A stretch of 7,364 nucleotides of DNA, taken from the NCBI GenBank assembly GCA_964342365.1, contig CAYFGW010000241.1:1-7364 (forward strand). The letters run 5' to 3'. Every line of letters starts with the position of its first letter. The stretch's first letter is position 1. This DNA is from CAXRDE01 sp964342365. GTDB lineage: Bacteria; Cyanobacteriota; Sericytochromatia; UBA7694. The notes under the pieces are model-generated. The model saw only the letters and a list, made by a program, of their open reading frames with translations. It did not search any database and was not told where the DNA came from. Positions 1-5,814 of the stretch are shown one piece after another. A program made the translations under genes and the position numbers.

Positions 1-63
1 AATAGCTTCTGCCATGGGCGAACGACAAATATTCCCCAAACATACGAATAAAACCTTGATCAT
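1..63 (-). CDS. Low-molecular-weight protein tyrosine phosphatase, N-terminal 21 residues only (runs off window)
   Basis: The frame opens with ATG at 63-61 and stays open to base 1, giving MIKVLFVCLGNICRSPMAEA. This contains the C-x5-R(S) phosphate-binding loop of low-molecular-weight protein tyrosine phosphatases: Cys8 would be the nucleophile and Arg14 the phosphate ligand, with the family's typical V-C-x-G-N-x-C-R-S-P-x-A-E context right at the N-terminus. These cytoplasmic enzymes, about 150 residues long, dephosphorylate phosphotyrosine (in some bacteria phosphoarginine) through a cysteinyl-phosphate intermediate. The general-acid Asp near the C-terminus lies outside the window. A Shine-Dalgarno GAGGG (68-72) sits 4 nt before the ATG and overlaps the TGA stop (71-73) of the preceding solute-binding-protein gene, so the gene looks like the next member of the operon. 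Family is very likely from the signature; substrate and subclass (tyrosine or arginine phosphatase, or arsenate reductase relative) cannot be decided. Confidence 0.88.
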   Translation of the reverse strand, partial: MIKVLFVCLGNICRSPMAEAI

Positions 64-70
64 AATTCCC

Positions 71-856
71 TCACTTTTTAATACTCACGTGCCATTTGTC
101 AAAAATCGCCTGAAATTCAGGGTCCTGACGGGCGGCTTTAAATACGGCTTCAATGTCTTTTTTCAGGGCTTCACTTTCCTGATTGAGTAGCCCCACATAG
201 GGCAGGGGTGTGGTGATGGCATCACCCGTTAGCTTAACGTTTTTATGCTTCCAGGCGTACCAACTGGCCACCGCTCGCTCGGTAAGAGCGGCGGTGATCT
301 CTTTTTTGGAAAGGGCCTCAAAAACCGCTTCCGGGGTGGGAAAGGTCTGGATTTTAATGCCCGCTTTTTTGATTTTGTTCAACTCGGTGAGCAACAGAGC
401 ACCTACTGAGTTCAGCACCACACCCACTTTTTTATTGTTCAGATCCGACAGGTTGTAGGTGAAGTTATCACTGTTGTGCACCGACAACTTCTGATAAGCG
501 GTGTAATAAGCGGGCGTAAAGGCCAGTTTATCCGGAGCCGGTGCTTTTTCCGGTTTTTCAATAGCACTTAGTGCCAGGTCAATTTTTTTGCGCTGCACCA
601 GAGTCGGTAATTCATTCCAGCGATGGGCCTGAATTTCTAAAGGGCGCTCCAGCTTGTCAGCAATATACTGACTTAGCTCCACTTCAAAACCACCGTAGGT
701 TTTTTCTGTAGCTTCATAAACAAAAGGGCGTCCAATGGCTGGATCCATGCCCACTCGCAGAGGCTTAACCGCAGTCTCCGTGGTGGGCGTACACCCCCAC
801 AGGAGGCTGAATACCATCAGCCCCCCCAGAAGGCCCTTTCGCTGCCGCCGATTCAT
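71..856 (-). CDS. Solute-binding lipoprotein, family 3 (amino-acid ABC transporter type)
   Basis: The product is 261 aa. A basic N-terminus (MNRRQRKG) and a hydrophobic stretch lead to a lipobox ending LLWGC, with Cys22 the predicted lipidated residue; Trp at -2 is unusual. The mature part follows the bacterial extracellular solute-binding family 3 plan: first strand LRVGMDP (33-39), YGGFEVEL (54-61; usually GFDVDL), W80 then IDLALSAI (92-99), FTPAYY (113-118; usually FS.PYY), second-lobe strand KKVGVVLNSVG (142-152), and C-terminal FDKWHV (252-257). Such proteins capture amino acids outside the inner membrane for an ABC importer, but no permease or ATPase gene is visible. The residues I align with the family's carboxylate-binding Arg and ammonium-binding Asp look like Lys (about 104) and Glu (193), so the ligand may be atypical. 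The ATG overlaps the alaS stop as ATGA and has no good Shine-Dalgarno, which suggests translational coupling to alaS. Family confident; ligand unknown. Confidence 0.88.
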   Translation of the reverse strand: MNRRQRKGLLGGLMVFSLLWGCTPTTETAVKPLRVGMDPAIGRPFVYEATEKTYGGFEVELSQYIADKLERPLEIQAHRWNELPTLVQRKKIDLALSAIEKPEKAPAPDKLAFTPAYYTAYQKLSVHNSDNFTYNLSDLNNKKVGVVLNSVGALLLTELNKIKKAGIKIQTFPTPEAVFEALSKKEITAALTERAVASWYAWKHKNVKLTGDAITTPLPYVGLLNQESEALKKDIEAVFKAARQDPEFQAIFDKWHVSIKK

Positions 857-3456
857 GCAGGCTGACCCGTTTGTAGCAGAGGTTTAAGGGCTGCAGCCAG
901 TTGTTCAAGACCCTCTGGCTGAGTACCGCCTCCGGCCTGAGCAAATTCCGGCTTGCCGCCTCCTCTGGCGCCCACCAGCGGAGCCAGTGCTTTAATAATA
1001 TCGCCAGCTTTGACCTGTTTGCTAATGGCCTTTGAAACTGCTGCTACCAGACCCACTTTGCCACCCATGTCAGCGCCGAGGACCACTACCGCCTGCGGGT
1101 GATACCCTTTGAGGTTTTCGGCGATCTGTTTAAGGGCTCCCGCATCAGAAACCTCCACGCTGGCGCTGAGGTAGTGGATGTCTCCCAGTTGTTGAAACTG
1201 CTCTGCCAGGGTGCTTACCTGTTGTAAGGCTAGCTCTGTTTTTAAAGCCTTAATGGTTTTTTCCTGAGTTTTCAGGGTTTGCTGCATTTTAGAGACCCGA
1301 TCGGGAATGGCTTCAAAGGGCGCTTTGAGTTCCTGTGACAGTCCCCGCAGCAGTGCTTCATTTTGGCTGCTGTAAACGTAAGCCTGACGGCCTGCCACAC
1401 CGACCACGCGGCGTACACCGGCTGCGAGAGCTTCTTCAGCAATGATTTTAAAGGAACCAATGGTACCTGTAGCGGGAACGTGGGTGCCGCCACAAAACTC
1501 GGCGCTATAGTCTCCCATGGACACCACGCGCACCTCTTCGCCGTATTTTTCACCAAACATGGCCACCGCCCCGCTTTTTTTAGCTTCTTCTAAGTTCATA
1601 ATCGCGGTTTCTACGGGCAGGTTTTGCATAATGCGGTCATTGACCCGTTCTTCCACCTGCAAAATTTCCGCAGGGGTCATGGGGCGGTTCAGGTTAAAGT
1701 CAAAGCGCACCTGTAAATGATTCACCGCAGACCCGGCCTGGGCCACCTGCTCACCGAGCACGTCTTTGAGAGCCTGGTGCAAAAGGTGAGCCACCGAATG
1801 GTGCTTCATGGTTTCCTTACGCATGGTGGCTTCTACGACGGCATCAAGGGTTTTGGCGGACTCCAGAGCGCTCCAGTCTTCGCCCTGCACCACGTGTACC
1901 ACCACTTCACCCACTTTTTGTACGTCCACCACTTCATAACGGTGGGCGCCCGCAAAGAGTGCTCCATGATCGCTCACCTGACCGCCGCTTTCGGCGTAAA
2001 AAGGTGTCGCGGCCAGCACCACGCGGCGCAGATGGTCCACATTGGTTTCTAAGACGGCGAGCACTTCTGTTTCCCCCCGCACGCGGTCATAGCCCACAAA
2101 TTCTGTGGGCTCAAAGCCCACCACGCCGGCACCAAGATCAAGGTTAGAACGGGCCGCAGAACGGGCGCGTTCCACCTGTTCCTGCATGGCCTCTTTATAA
2201 CCGGTCTGATCCACATTGAAGCCCTGTTCCTGAGCGATTTCGAGGGTAAGTTCCAGCGGGAAACCGTAGGTGTCGTAAAGTTCAAAGGCTGAGACACCGG
2301 GAACGGTGCTTTTTTTCTGCGCAGACAGTTCGCTGAGCACTTCTTCCAGTTTTTTAGTGCCGCGGCCGAGAGTTTTGCGGAAGCGCTCCTCTTCGGTGAG
2401 AATGGTTTCGTGAATTACCTCTTTTTTTGCGGCCAGTTCTGGATAGATGGTGTACAGTTCCATGATGGTGGGAATCAGTTTATACAGGAAGTTATCGGTA
2501 ATGCCAATCATCTGGCCAAAGCGTACCGCCCGGCGAATAATGCGCCGCAGGACGTAGCCGCGGCCTTCGTTACCGGGCTGGACTCCGTCACCAATGAGCA
2601 TCACTGCGGAGCGGGCATGATCTGCAATCACCTGTAAAGCCACCGTGTAACGCTTTTGTTTGCTGCCTTCTGCAGGTACCATGGGTTTAACAGCGGAAAT
2701 AATAGTTTGAATTAAATCCGTATCGTAATTGCTGGTTTTGCCCTGAAGCACGGACGCAATGCGCTCCAGCCCCATGCCCGTATCAATATTTTTGGCGGGC
2801 AGCGGCAGCAAGTCGCCGTTGGGCTGGCGGTCAAATTCCATGAAGACCAGATTCCAGATTTCTAAGTATCTGTTGTCGTCATCATGGCCGGGGTGAAGGG
2901 TTTCTCCCTTGTCCATTTCGGGGCCAAGATCCACATAAATCTCAGAACAGGGCCCGCAGGGGCCGGTTTCACCGGCGGCCCAGAAGTTGGTGTCATCTCC
3001 CAGGCGATACATACGTTCTGCTGGAATGCCCATTTCTTTGTGCCAGATGTCGTAGGCCTCATCGTCGTCTTTATAAACGGTCACGTGTAGTTTGTCCACG
3101 GGCAGTTCTAGCACTTCTGTTAAAAACTCCCAGGCCCAGGGAATCACTTCTTGTTTGTAATAGTCTCCAAAAGAGAAGTTGCCCAGCATCTCAAAAAAGG
3201 TGTGGTGGCGGGGGCTGAACCCTACGTTTTCCAGGTCCGTGGTGCGAAAGCATTTCTGGTGGGTGGTGGCCCGGGTATGCACCGGCTTTTCGGTGCCAAA
3301 CATAATGGGCTTGAATTGCAACATACCCGCGGTGGTCAGTAATACCGTGGGATCATTGTAGGGAATTAAAGGAGAACTGGGCAAATGCTTGTGGCCTCTG
3401 CCTTCAAAAAAAGAAATAAAAGCGTTTCGAATCTGGCTGGCGTTTAAAGACTTCAT
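853..3456 (-). CDS. alaS: Alanyl-tRNA synthetase (AlaRS)
   Basis: This 867-aa protein (E. coli AlaRS is 876 aa) charges tRNA-Ala with alanine in the cytoplasm. The class II catalytic domain comes first: KHLPSSPLIPYNDPT (23-37), the motif 2 region ENVGFSPRHHTFFEMLGNF (76-94), GPCGPCSEI (165-173) and DTGMGLERI (225-233). The tRNA-recognition region contains GNEGRGYVLRRIIRRAVR (295-312). The editing domain (about 545-700) has the zinc/active-site pairs H553-x3-H557 and C655-x3-H659. A short coiled coil (about 715-750) precedes the C-Ala/DHHA1 domain, which ends in GGGKPEFAQAGG (832-843). ATG at 3456-3454 is chosen as start because GAGAGG lies 7 nt upstream and the product then begins MKSLNASQIRNAF, like other AlaRS proteins; an in-frame TTG five codons earlier would use up that Shine-Dalgarno. 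Ala556 stands where I recall Thr in E. coli (H-S-A-T-H). The gene starts 29 nt after a lipoprotein gene and its TGA overlaps the next ATG. Confidence 0.98.
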   Translation of the reverse strand: MKSLNASQIRNAFISFFEGRGHKHLPSSPLIPYNDPTVLLTTAGMLQFKPIMFGTEKPVHTRATTHQKCFRTTDLENVGFSPRHHTFFEMLGNFSFGDYYKQEVIPWAWEFLTEVLELPVDKLHVTVYKDDDEAYDIWHKEMGIPAERMYRLGDDTNFWAAGETGPCGPCSEIYVDLGPEMDKGETLHPGHDDDNRYLEIWNLVFMEFDRQPNGDLLPLPAKNIDTGMGLERIASVLQGKTSNYDTDLIQTIISAVKPMVPAEGSKQKRYTVALQVIADHARSAVMLIGDGVQPGNEGRGYVLRRIIRRAVRFGQMIGITDNFLYKLIPTIMELYTIYPELAAKKEVIHETILTEEERFRKTLGRGTKKLEEVLSELSAQKKSTVPGVSAFELYDTYGFPLELTLEIAQEQGFNVDQTGYKEAMQEQVERARSAARSNLDLGAGVVGFEPTEFVGYDRVRGETEVLAVLETNVDHLRRVVLAATPFYAESGGQVSDHGALFAGAHRYEVVDVQKVGEVVVHVVQGEDWSALESAKTLDAVVEATMRKETMKHHSVAHLLHQALKDVLGEQVAQAGSAVNHLQVRFDFNLNRPMTPAEILQVEERVNDRIMQNLPVETAIMNLEEAKKSGAVAMFGEKYGEEVRVVSMGDYSAEFCGGTHVPATGTIGSFKIIAEEALAAGVRRVVGVAGRQAYVYSSQNEALLRGLSQELKAPFEAIPDRVSKMQQTLKTQEKTIKALKTELALQQVSTLAEQFQQLGDIHYLSASVEVSDAGALKQIAENLKGYHPQAVVVLGADMGGKVGLVAAVSKAISKQVKAGDIIKALAPLVGARGGGKPEFAQAGGGTQPEGLEQLAAALKPLLQTGQPA

Positions 3457-3463
3457 GGGGTAA

Positions 3464-3469
3464 CCTCTC
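3464..3469 (-). promoter_or_regulatory. Ribosome binding site of alaS
   Basis: GAGAGG on the minus strand lies 7 nt before the ATG at 3456-3454. Its position supports that ATG and argues against the upstream in-frame TTG at 3471-3469, whose next codons would be made of this same motif. Confidence 0.75.
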
Positions 3470-3485
3470 AAAAAGTATAGCGGAT

Positions 3486-3935
3486 TTAGCTCATGCTACA
3501 GCGTTCCAGGTCCTGCTGGAGATCGCTGCCGCTGATTTGCACCACGTTGGGTGCCGGTCGGGACAAGTAAAACAGGCGGGTGCCGTTGGGTTCGCCTTCG
3601 CTGACGCAAGAGCGGGCGTCAATGGAAAGTTGATCCGCCAGGGTATCCAGTGCATGAATCTGGCAAATGGTCTCACCCTGCTGGACGGTGGTGGGGGTGA
3701 AGTTCCAGTAAAACTCGGCGTTCTGACACTGGCCCACGGCGGCATAACGCCCCATAACCTCAGCGTACATGCCTCTGGCTGCGTCGTTTTGGGTGACTTC
3801 TGTGGTGCTTTGTGTATTGTTGTTTTCTGTACCCGTGCTTGTGGCGGTGTCTGTGTCCGTGTTCTCTGCGGGACAGGCGGTCAGCAAAGCGAGTGTGGAT
3901 AATAAAATAAGTGTGTGTTTTAGCATAGACATCAT
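3486..3935 (-). CDS. Small lipoprotein with Thr/Asn-rich linker and four mature-part cysteines, function unknown
   Basis: I do not recognise this 149-aa product. It has a short N-region with Lys6, a hydrophobic core and a lipobox LLTAC (17-21), so Cys21 should be acylated and the protein anchored in an envelope membrane. Residues 24-50 form a low-complexity Thr/Asn/Ser/Asp-rich linker. The remaining ~100 residues form a small domain with four cysteines (C70, C91, C110, C146), enough for two disulfides in an oxidising periplasm, and with aromatic segments EFYWNF (74-79) and RLFYLSRP (120-127). No catalytic motif is evident. The first ATG (3935-3933) overlaps the stop of the upstream DUF4336 gene as ATGA; in-frame ATGs at codons 2 and 4 are alternatives, and none has a strong Shine-Dalgarno, so translation is probably coupled. 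The gene ends 29 nt before alaS. Lipoprotein status is well supported; the role is unknown. Confidence 0.82.
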   Translation of the reverse strand: MMSMLKHTLILLSTLALLTACPAENTDTDTATSTGTENNNTQSTTEVTQNDAARGMYAEVMGRYAAVGQCQNAEFYWNFTPTTVQQGETICQIHALDTLADQLSIDARSCVSEGEPNGTRLFYLSRPAPNVVQISGSDLQQDLERCSMS

Positions 3936-4621
3936 TCTAATACAAAAGCCATGGCCTGCGTAAAGGCGTTCCTTGCGTTTTTTTCAAGCACCTCGCCATG
4001 GGCCATCACAATGCGTTCAAAGTCCCACTTCAGTATGGTTTGCAAACTTTGCTTAAAAGCAGCCCTGTCCTTTAAGGCCACTCTTTTGATCAGACGGCTG
4101 CAGGCCAGCTTTCCGCGAGTACCCATCACAAAAGTGAGGAGGTGAGCTTTCCAGCCCTTCGGGTGGAGCACGTTAAACACCAGATCCGTTACCACCAGGG
4201 TTCTACTGGCTTCATGGAAAAATACGTACTCCTGTAAGAGTGTGCCCCGGGTCGCCAGGGTTTTTACCGTGTCCTGCCAGGGAAACACAAAATCCGGCTC
4301 CAGCTGAGTTAAGGCCACGTCCGGCTGTTTTTTTTTCACTGCACCTGGCCCCCACACCTGTGCCTCAGGCCAGTGTTTAGCGGCTTTGGGTAAATACAGG
4401 TGATGAAAGCCGTTGGGGGCGACAATATGTGCCATCTGGCCCAGCGCATTGATGTGCTCAGCATAAGGTACGCTGCTCGGGCCGGGGCAAATGAGCATGA
4501 GCTTTTCGGGCGCGTATTCGATCAAAATAGAGCGTGTGCCCACTTCCACGCCCTGCATGGCAAAATCCTGGGTATGGATCCAGAGAGATGGGGCAATTTT
4601 TTCAAGGTCCTGATGGGGCAT
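3932..4621 (-). CDS. DUF4336-like protein (metallo-beta-lactamase-fold relative)
   Basis: The 229-aa cytoplasmic protein (no signal peptide) resembles DUF4336 proteins, distant relatives of the metallo-beta-lactamase fold. Visible landmarks are an N-terminal strand region SLWIHTQDFAMQGVEVGTRS (12-31), IVAPNGFHHLYLPKA (66-80) where a hydrolase would carry its HxHxDH motif, YVFFHEASRTLVVTDLVFN (132-150) with Asp146 where the bridging metal ligand usually sits, and ERIVMAHGEVL (202-212) with His208 at the place of the last metal-binding His. Part of a metal site therefore remains (H73/H74, D146, H208), but the canonical HxHxDH is absent, so catalytic activity is uncertain and no substrate can be named. 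The start is supported by GGAG (4631-4634) 9 nt upstream, placed inside the 3' end of the AlkC gene, which stops only 3 nt before this ATG. Its TGA overlaps the next lipoprotein's ATG. Family assignment is from memory of the motif pattern. Confidence 0.78.
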   Translation of the reverse strand: MPHQDLEKIAPSLWIHTQDFAMQGVEVGTRSILIEYAPEKLMLICPGPSSVPYAEHINALGQMAHIVAPNGFHHLYLPKAAKHWPEAQVWGPGAVKKKQPDVALTQLEPDFVFPWQDTVKTLATRGTLLQEYVFFHEASRTLVVTDLVFNVLHPKGWKAHLLTFVMGTRGKLACSRLIKRVALKDRAAFKQSLQTILKWDFERIVMAHGEVLEKNARNAFTQAMAFVLE

Positions 4622-4624
4622 GGT

Positions 4625-5752
4625 TTAAATCTCCGTGAGTTCAAAAAGGTGCTTTTCTTGCAGTTGGCCGTTGATTTGCAGGGCAAAACCGTGGGTTCCC
4701 GCATACAGGGTGCGGGTGCTGCGTTGAGACAGGGGCATGCGCTTGGACAGGGTGACACTGTCTCCGGGGGCAAGGTTCAGCTGCTTAATTTTATAGGTTT
4801 TGGGGGCATGCTCCCCTTTTTTATTGCGGTAGTACAACAGGTAGTCTACCACCAGCTTTTGCCGCGCATGGGACGTCAGGGTAAACGACATTTCCAGAAC
4901 GCCGCCCAGAGGGACGGTGTCTGTGTAGGCTAAATTTGACACACTGACCTCCGGGGTGGGGGTATATCCCATCAGGGTCAGGGCGTCCGGATGGCCCGCT
5001 TTGATGAGGGAACGCAGGGTGTGTTTGATCATGAAATTCAGGTTTTTTGGCGTTTGCTGTGCCTTGTCTTGCCAGCTTTTTAGCAAGGCGATGACCCGTT
5101 CTGGCTCCGTTTTAGACCAGTCGTTTAAGTGGTTGGCCACGGAACGTTGCACAAAGCGCGTGGAGTCTGCGTGGAGTGCCGTGAGCATTGGCTCACACTG
5201 CTCCCAGCTCAAATTCACGTTGACACCCCAGGGCAGCCGGGGACGCGTCCCTTCGCTCACCAGGCGTCGCACGTGGTAATGACCGTGGTGCGCCCACACT
5301 TTCAGGCGTTGGAGAGTTTGTTCAGGAAAAGTCTTCAGAAAGTATCGCAGGGCAAATTCTGCTGAGAAACGCTGAGTGATTTCCTCAAGGGCGGATAGTG
5401 AAAAGTCCAGGTGCTCAGCCGTGTTGCCGTAGTGAGCCACAAAATCAGAATAGGGGGCATAAATAAAGTCGCCAAAATCGTCGTCACTTAAGTTCGGGTC
5501 GCAGGGAGCAGGCAGAGCCTTCAGAATCACCGTCATGGCTTCACGGTAATCAGTGGGCAAAAACACACGCAGCTGTTCTCGTATCCAGGCGATGCGCTCC
5601 TTCAGTTCTCTCTCAGGAAATCCTGCGATCACGGTTTCAATAAAGGTCTGCGTCTCAAAATCTGTACGAGCAGCCGCAATTTCGTGGGCCAGCATGGACA
5701 CACTCTGGGCATTGAATAATTGATCCTTGAGAGAAAATGAGGGGGTCGACAT
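4625..5752 (-). CDS. alkC: AlkC-type alkylpurine DNA glycosylase (HEAT-like repeats plus C-terminal Ig-like domain)
   Basis: From ATG 5752-5750 the product is 375 aa. The opening SFSLKDQLFNAQSVSMLAHEI (5-25) matches the usual start of AlkC proteins (LK..FN...V..LA..I). Helical HEAT-like repeats follow, including WAHHGHYHVRRLVSEGTRPRLPWG (153-176), the family's most recognisable block, then FVQRSVANHLNDWSK (200-214) and FMIKHTLRSLIKAGHPDAL (240-258). Residues about 266-375 are beta-rich and fit the C-terminal immunoglobulin-like domain of AlkC. Characterised AlkC enzymes excise N-alkylated purines such as 3-methyladenine from DNA without flipping the base out, starting base-excision repair in the cytoplasm. 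An in-frame ATG 14 codons upstream (5794) lacks a Shine-Dalgarno and adds an atypical hydrophobic segment, whereas GGAG (5763-5766) lies 10 nt before the chosen ATG. The gene is first in the minus-strand operon, divergent from the lipoprotein gene at 5815. Confidence 0.85.
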   Translation of the reverse strand: MSTPSFSLKDQLFNAQSVSMLAHEIAAARTDFETQTFIETVIAGFPERELKERIAWIREQLRVFLPTDYREAMTVILKALPAPCDPNLSDDDFGDFIYAPYSDFVAHYGNTAEHLDFSLSALEEITQRFSAEFALRYFLKTFPEQTLQRLKVWAHHGHYHVRRLVSEGTRPRLPWGVNVNLSWEQCEPMLTALHADSTRFVQRSVANHLNDWSKTEPERVIALLKSWQDKAQQTPKNLNFMIKHTLRSLIKAGHPDALTLMGYTPTPEVSVSNLAYTDTVPLGGVLEMSFTLTSHARQKLVVDYLLYYRNKKGEHAPKTYKIKQLNLAPGDSVTLSKRMPLSQRSTRTLYAGTHGFALQINGQLQEKHLFELTEI

Positions 5753-5781
5753 CTGACAAAAGCTCCAAAAACCGATAAACT
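5753..5781 (+). promoter_or_regulatory. Candidate sigma70-type promoter for the 5815 lipoprotein gene
   Basis: CTGACA (5753-5758, 5 of 6 matches to TTGACA) is followed after exactly 17 nt by TAAACT (5776-5781, 4 of 6 matches to TATAAT). The predicted start point near 5788 gives a leader of about 27 nt, with AAGG (5801-5804) as a modest ribosome-binding site 10 nt before the ATG. The boxes overlap the untranslated leader of the divergent alkC operon. I found no comparably good promoter for the minus strand here; the best is a poor TTGTTA (5802-5797), 17-nt spacer, TTTATC. Confidence 0.4.
5763..5766 (-). promoter_or_regulatory. Ribosome binding site deciding the alkC start
   Basis: GGAG on the minus strand lies 10 nt before ATG 5752-5750. 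The upstream in-frame ATG at 5794-5792 is preceded by TTGTTACA with no purine-rich Shine-Dalgarno, so the shorter reading is preferred. Confidence 0.55.
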
Positions 5782-5814
5782 TAAAGAAATCCATTGTAAC
5801 AAGGTTGGTGTCTC

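Larger units (their letters stand above)
1..5752 (-). other. Predicted six-gene operon: alkC - DUF4336 - lipoprotein - alaS - solute-binding lipoprotein - LMW-PTP
   Basis: All six genes read the same way, with junctions in transcription order of 3 nt, a 4-nt ATGA overlap, 29 nt, a 4-nt ATGA overlap and 7 nt. No hairpin terminator is visible in any junction. The Shine-Dalgarno of the DUF4336 gene lies inside the end of alkC, and that of the phosphatase gene overlaps the solute-binding protein's stop codon. Co-transcription is inferred from spacing alone; an internal promoter for alaS cannot be excluded, since essential genes often have one. Confidence 0.6.

Noticed and set aside
1717..2052. 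Plus-strand open frame of 111 codons opposite alaS
   Set aside because: It lies wholly antisense to the conserved AlaRS coding sequence, has no family features, and is His/Val-rich as expected of a mirror frame. Other open frames opposite alaS, the lipoproteins, DUF4336 and alkC were dropped for the same reason.
3457..3471. Longer alaS reading from an in-frame TTG at 3471, adding five residues
   Set aside because: The added codons consist of the alaS Shine-Dalgarno itself, and known AlaRS N-termini begin like MKSLNASQIRNAF.
3474..3479. TATACT on the minus strand just before alaS as a -10 box
   Set aside because: The hexamer 17 nt upstream is GCTGTA, a poor -35, and a start there would leave almost no leader before the Shine-Dalgarno. 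Probably chance, though an internal promoter cannot be excluded.
3457..3485. Riboswitch, T-box or attenuator controlling alaS
   Set aside because: The gap is only 29 nt and contains no hairpin or terminator; there is no room for a structured leader.
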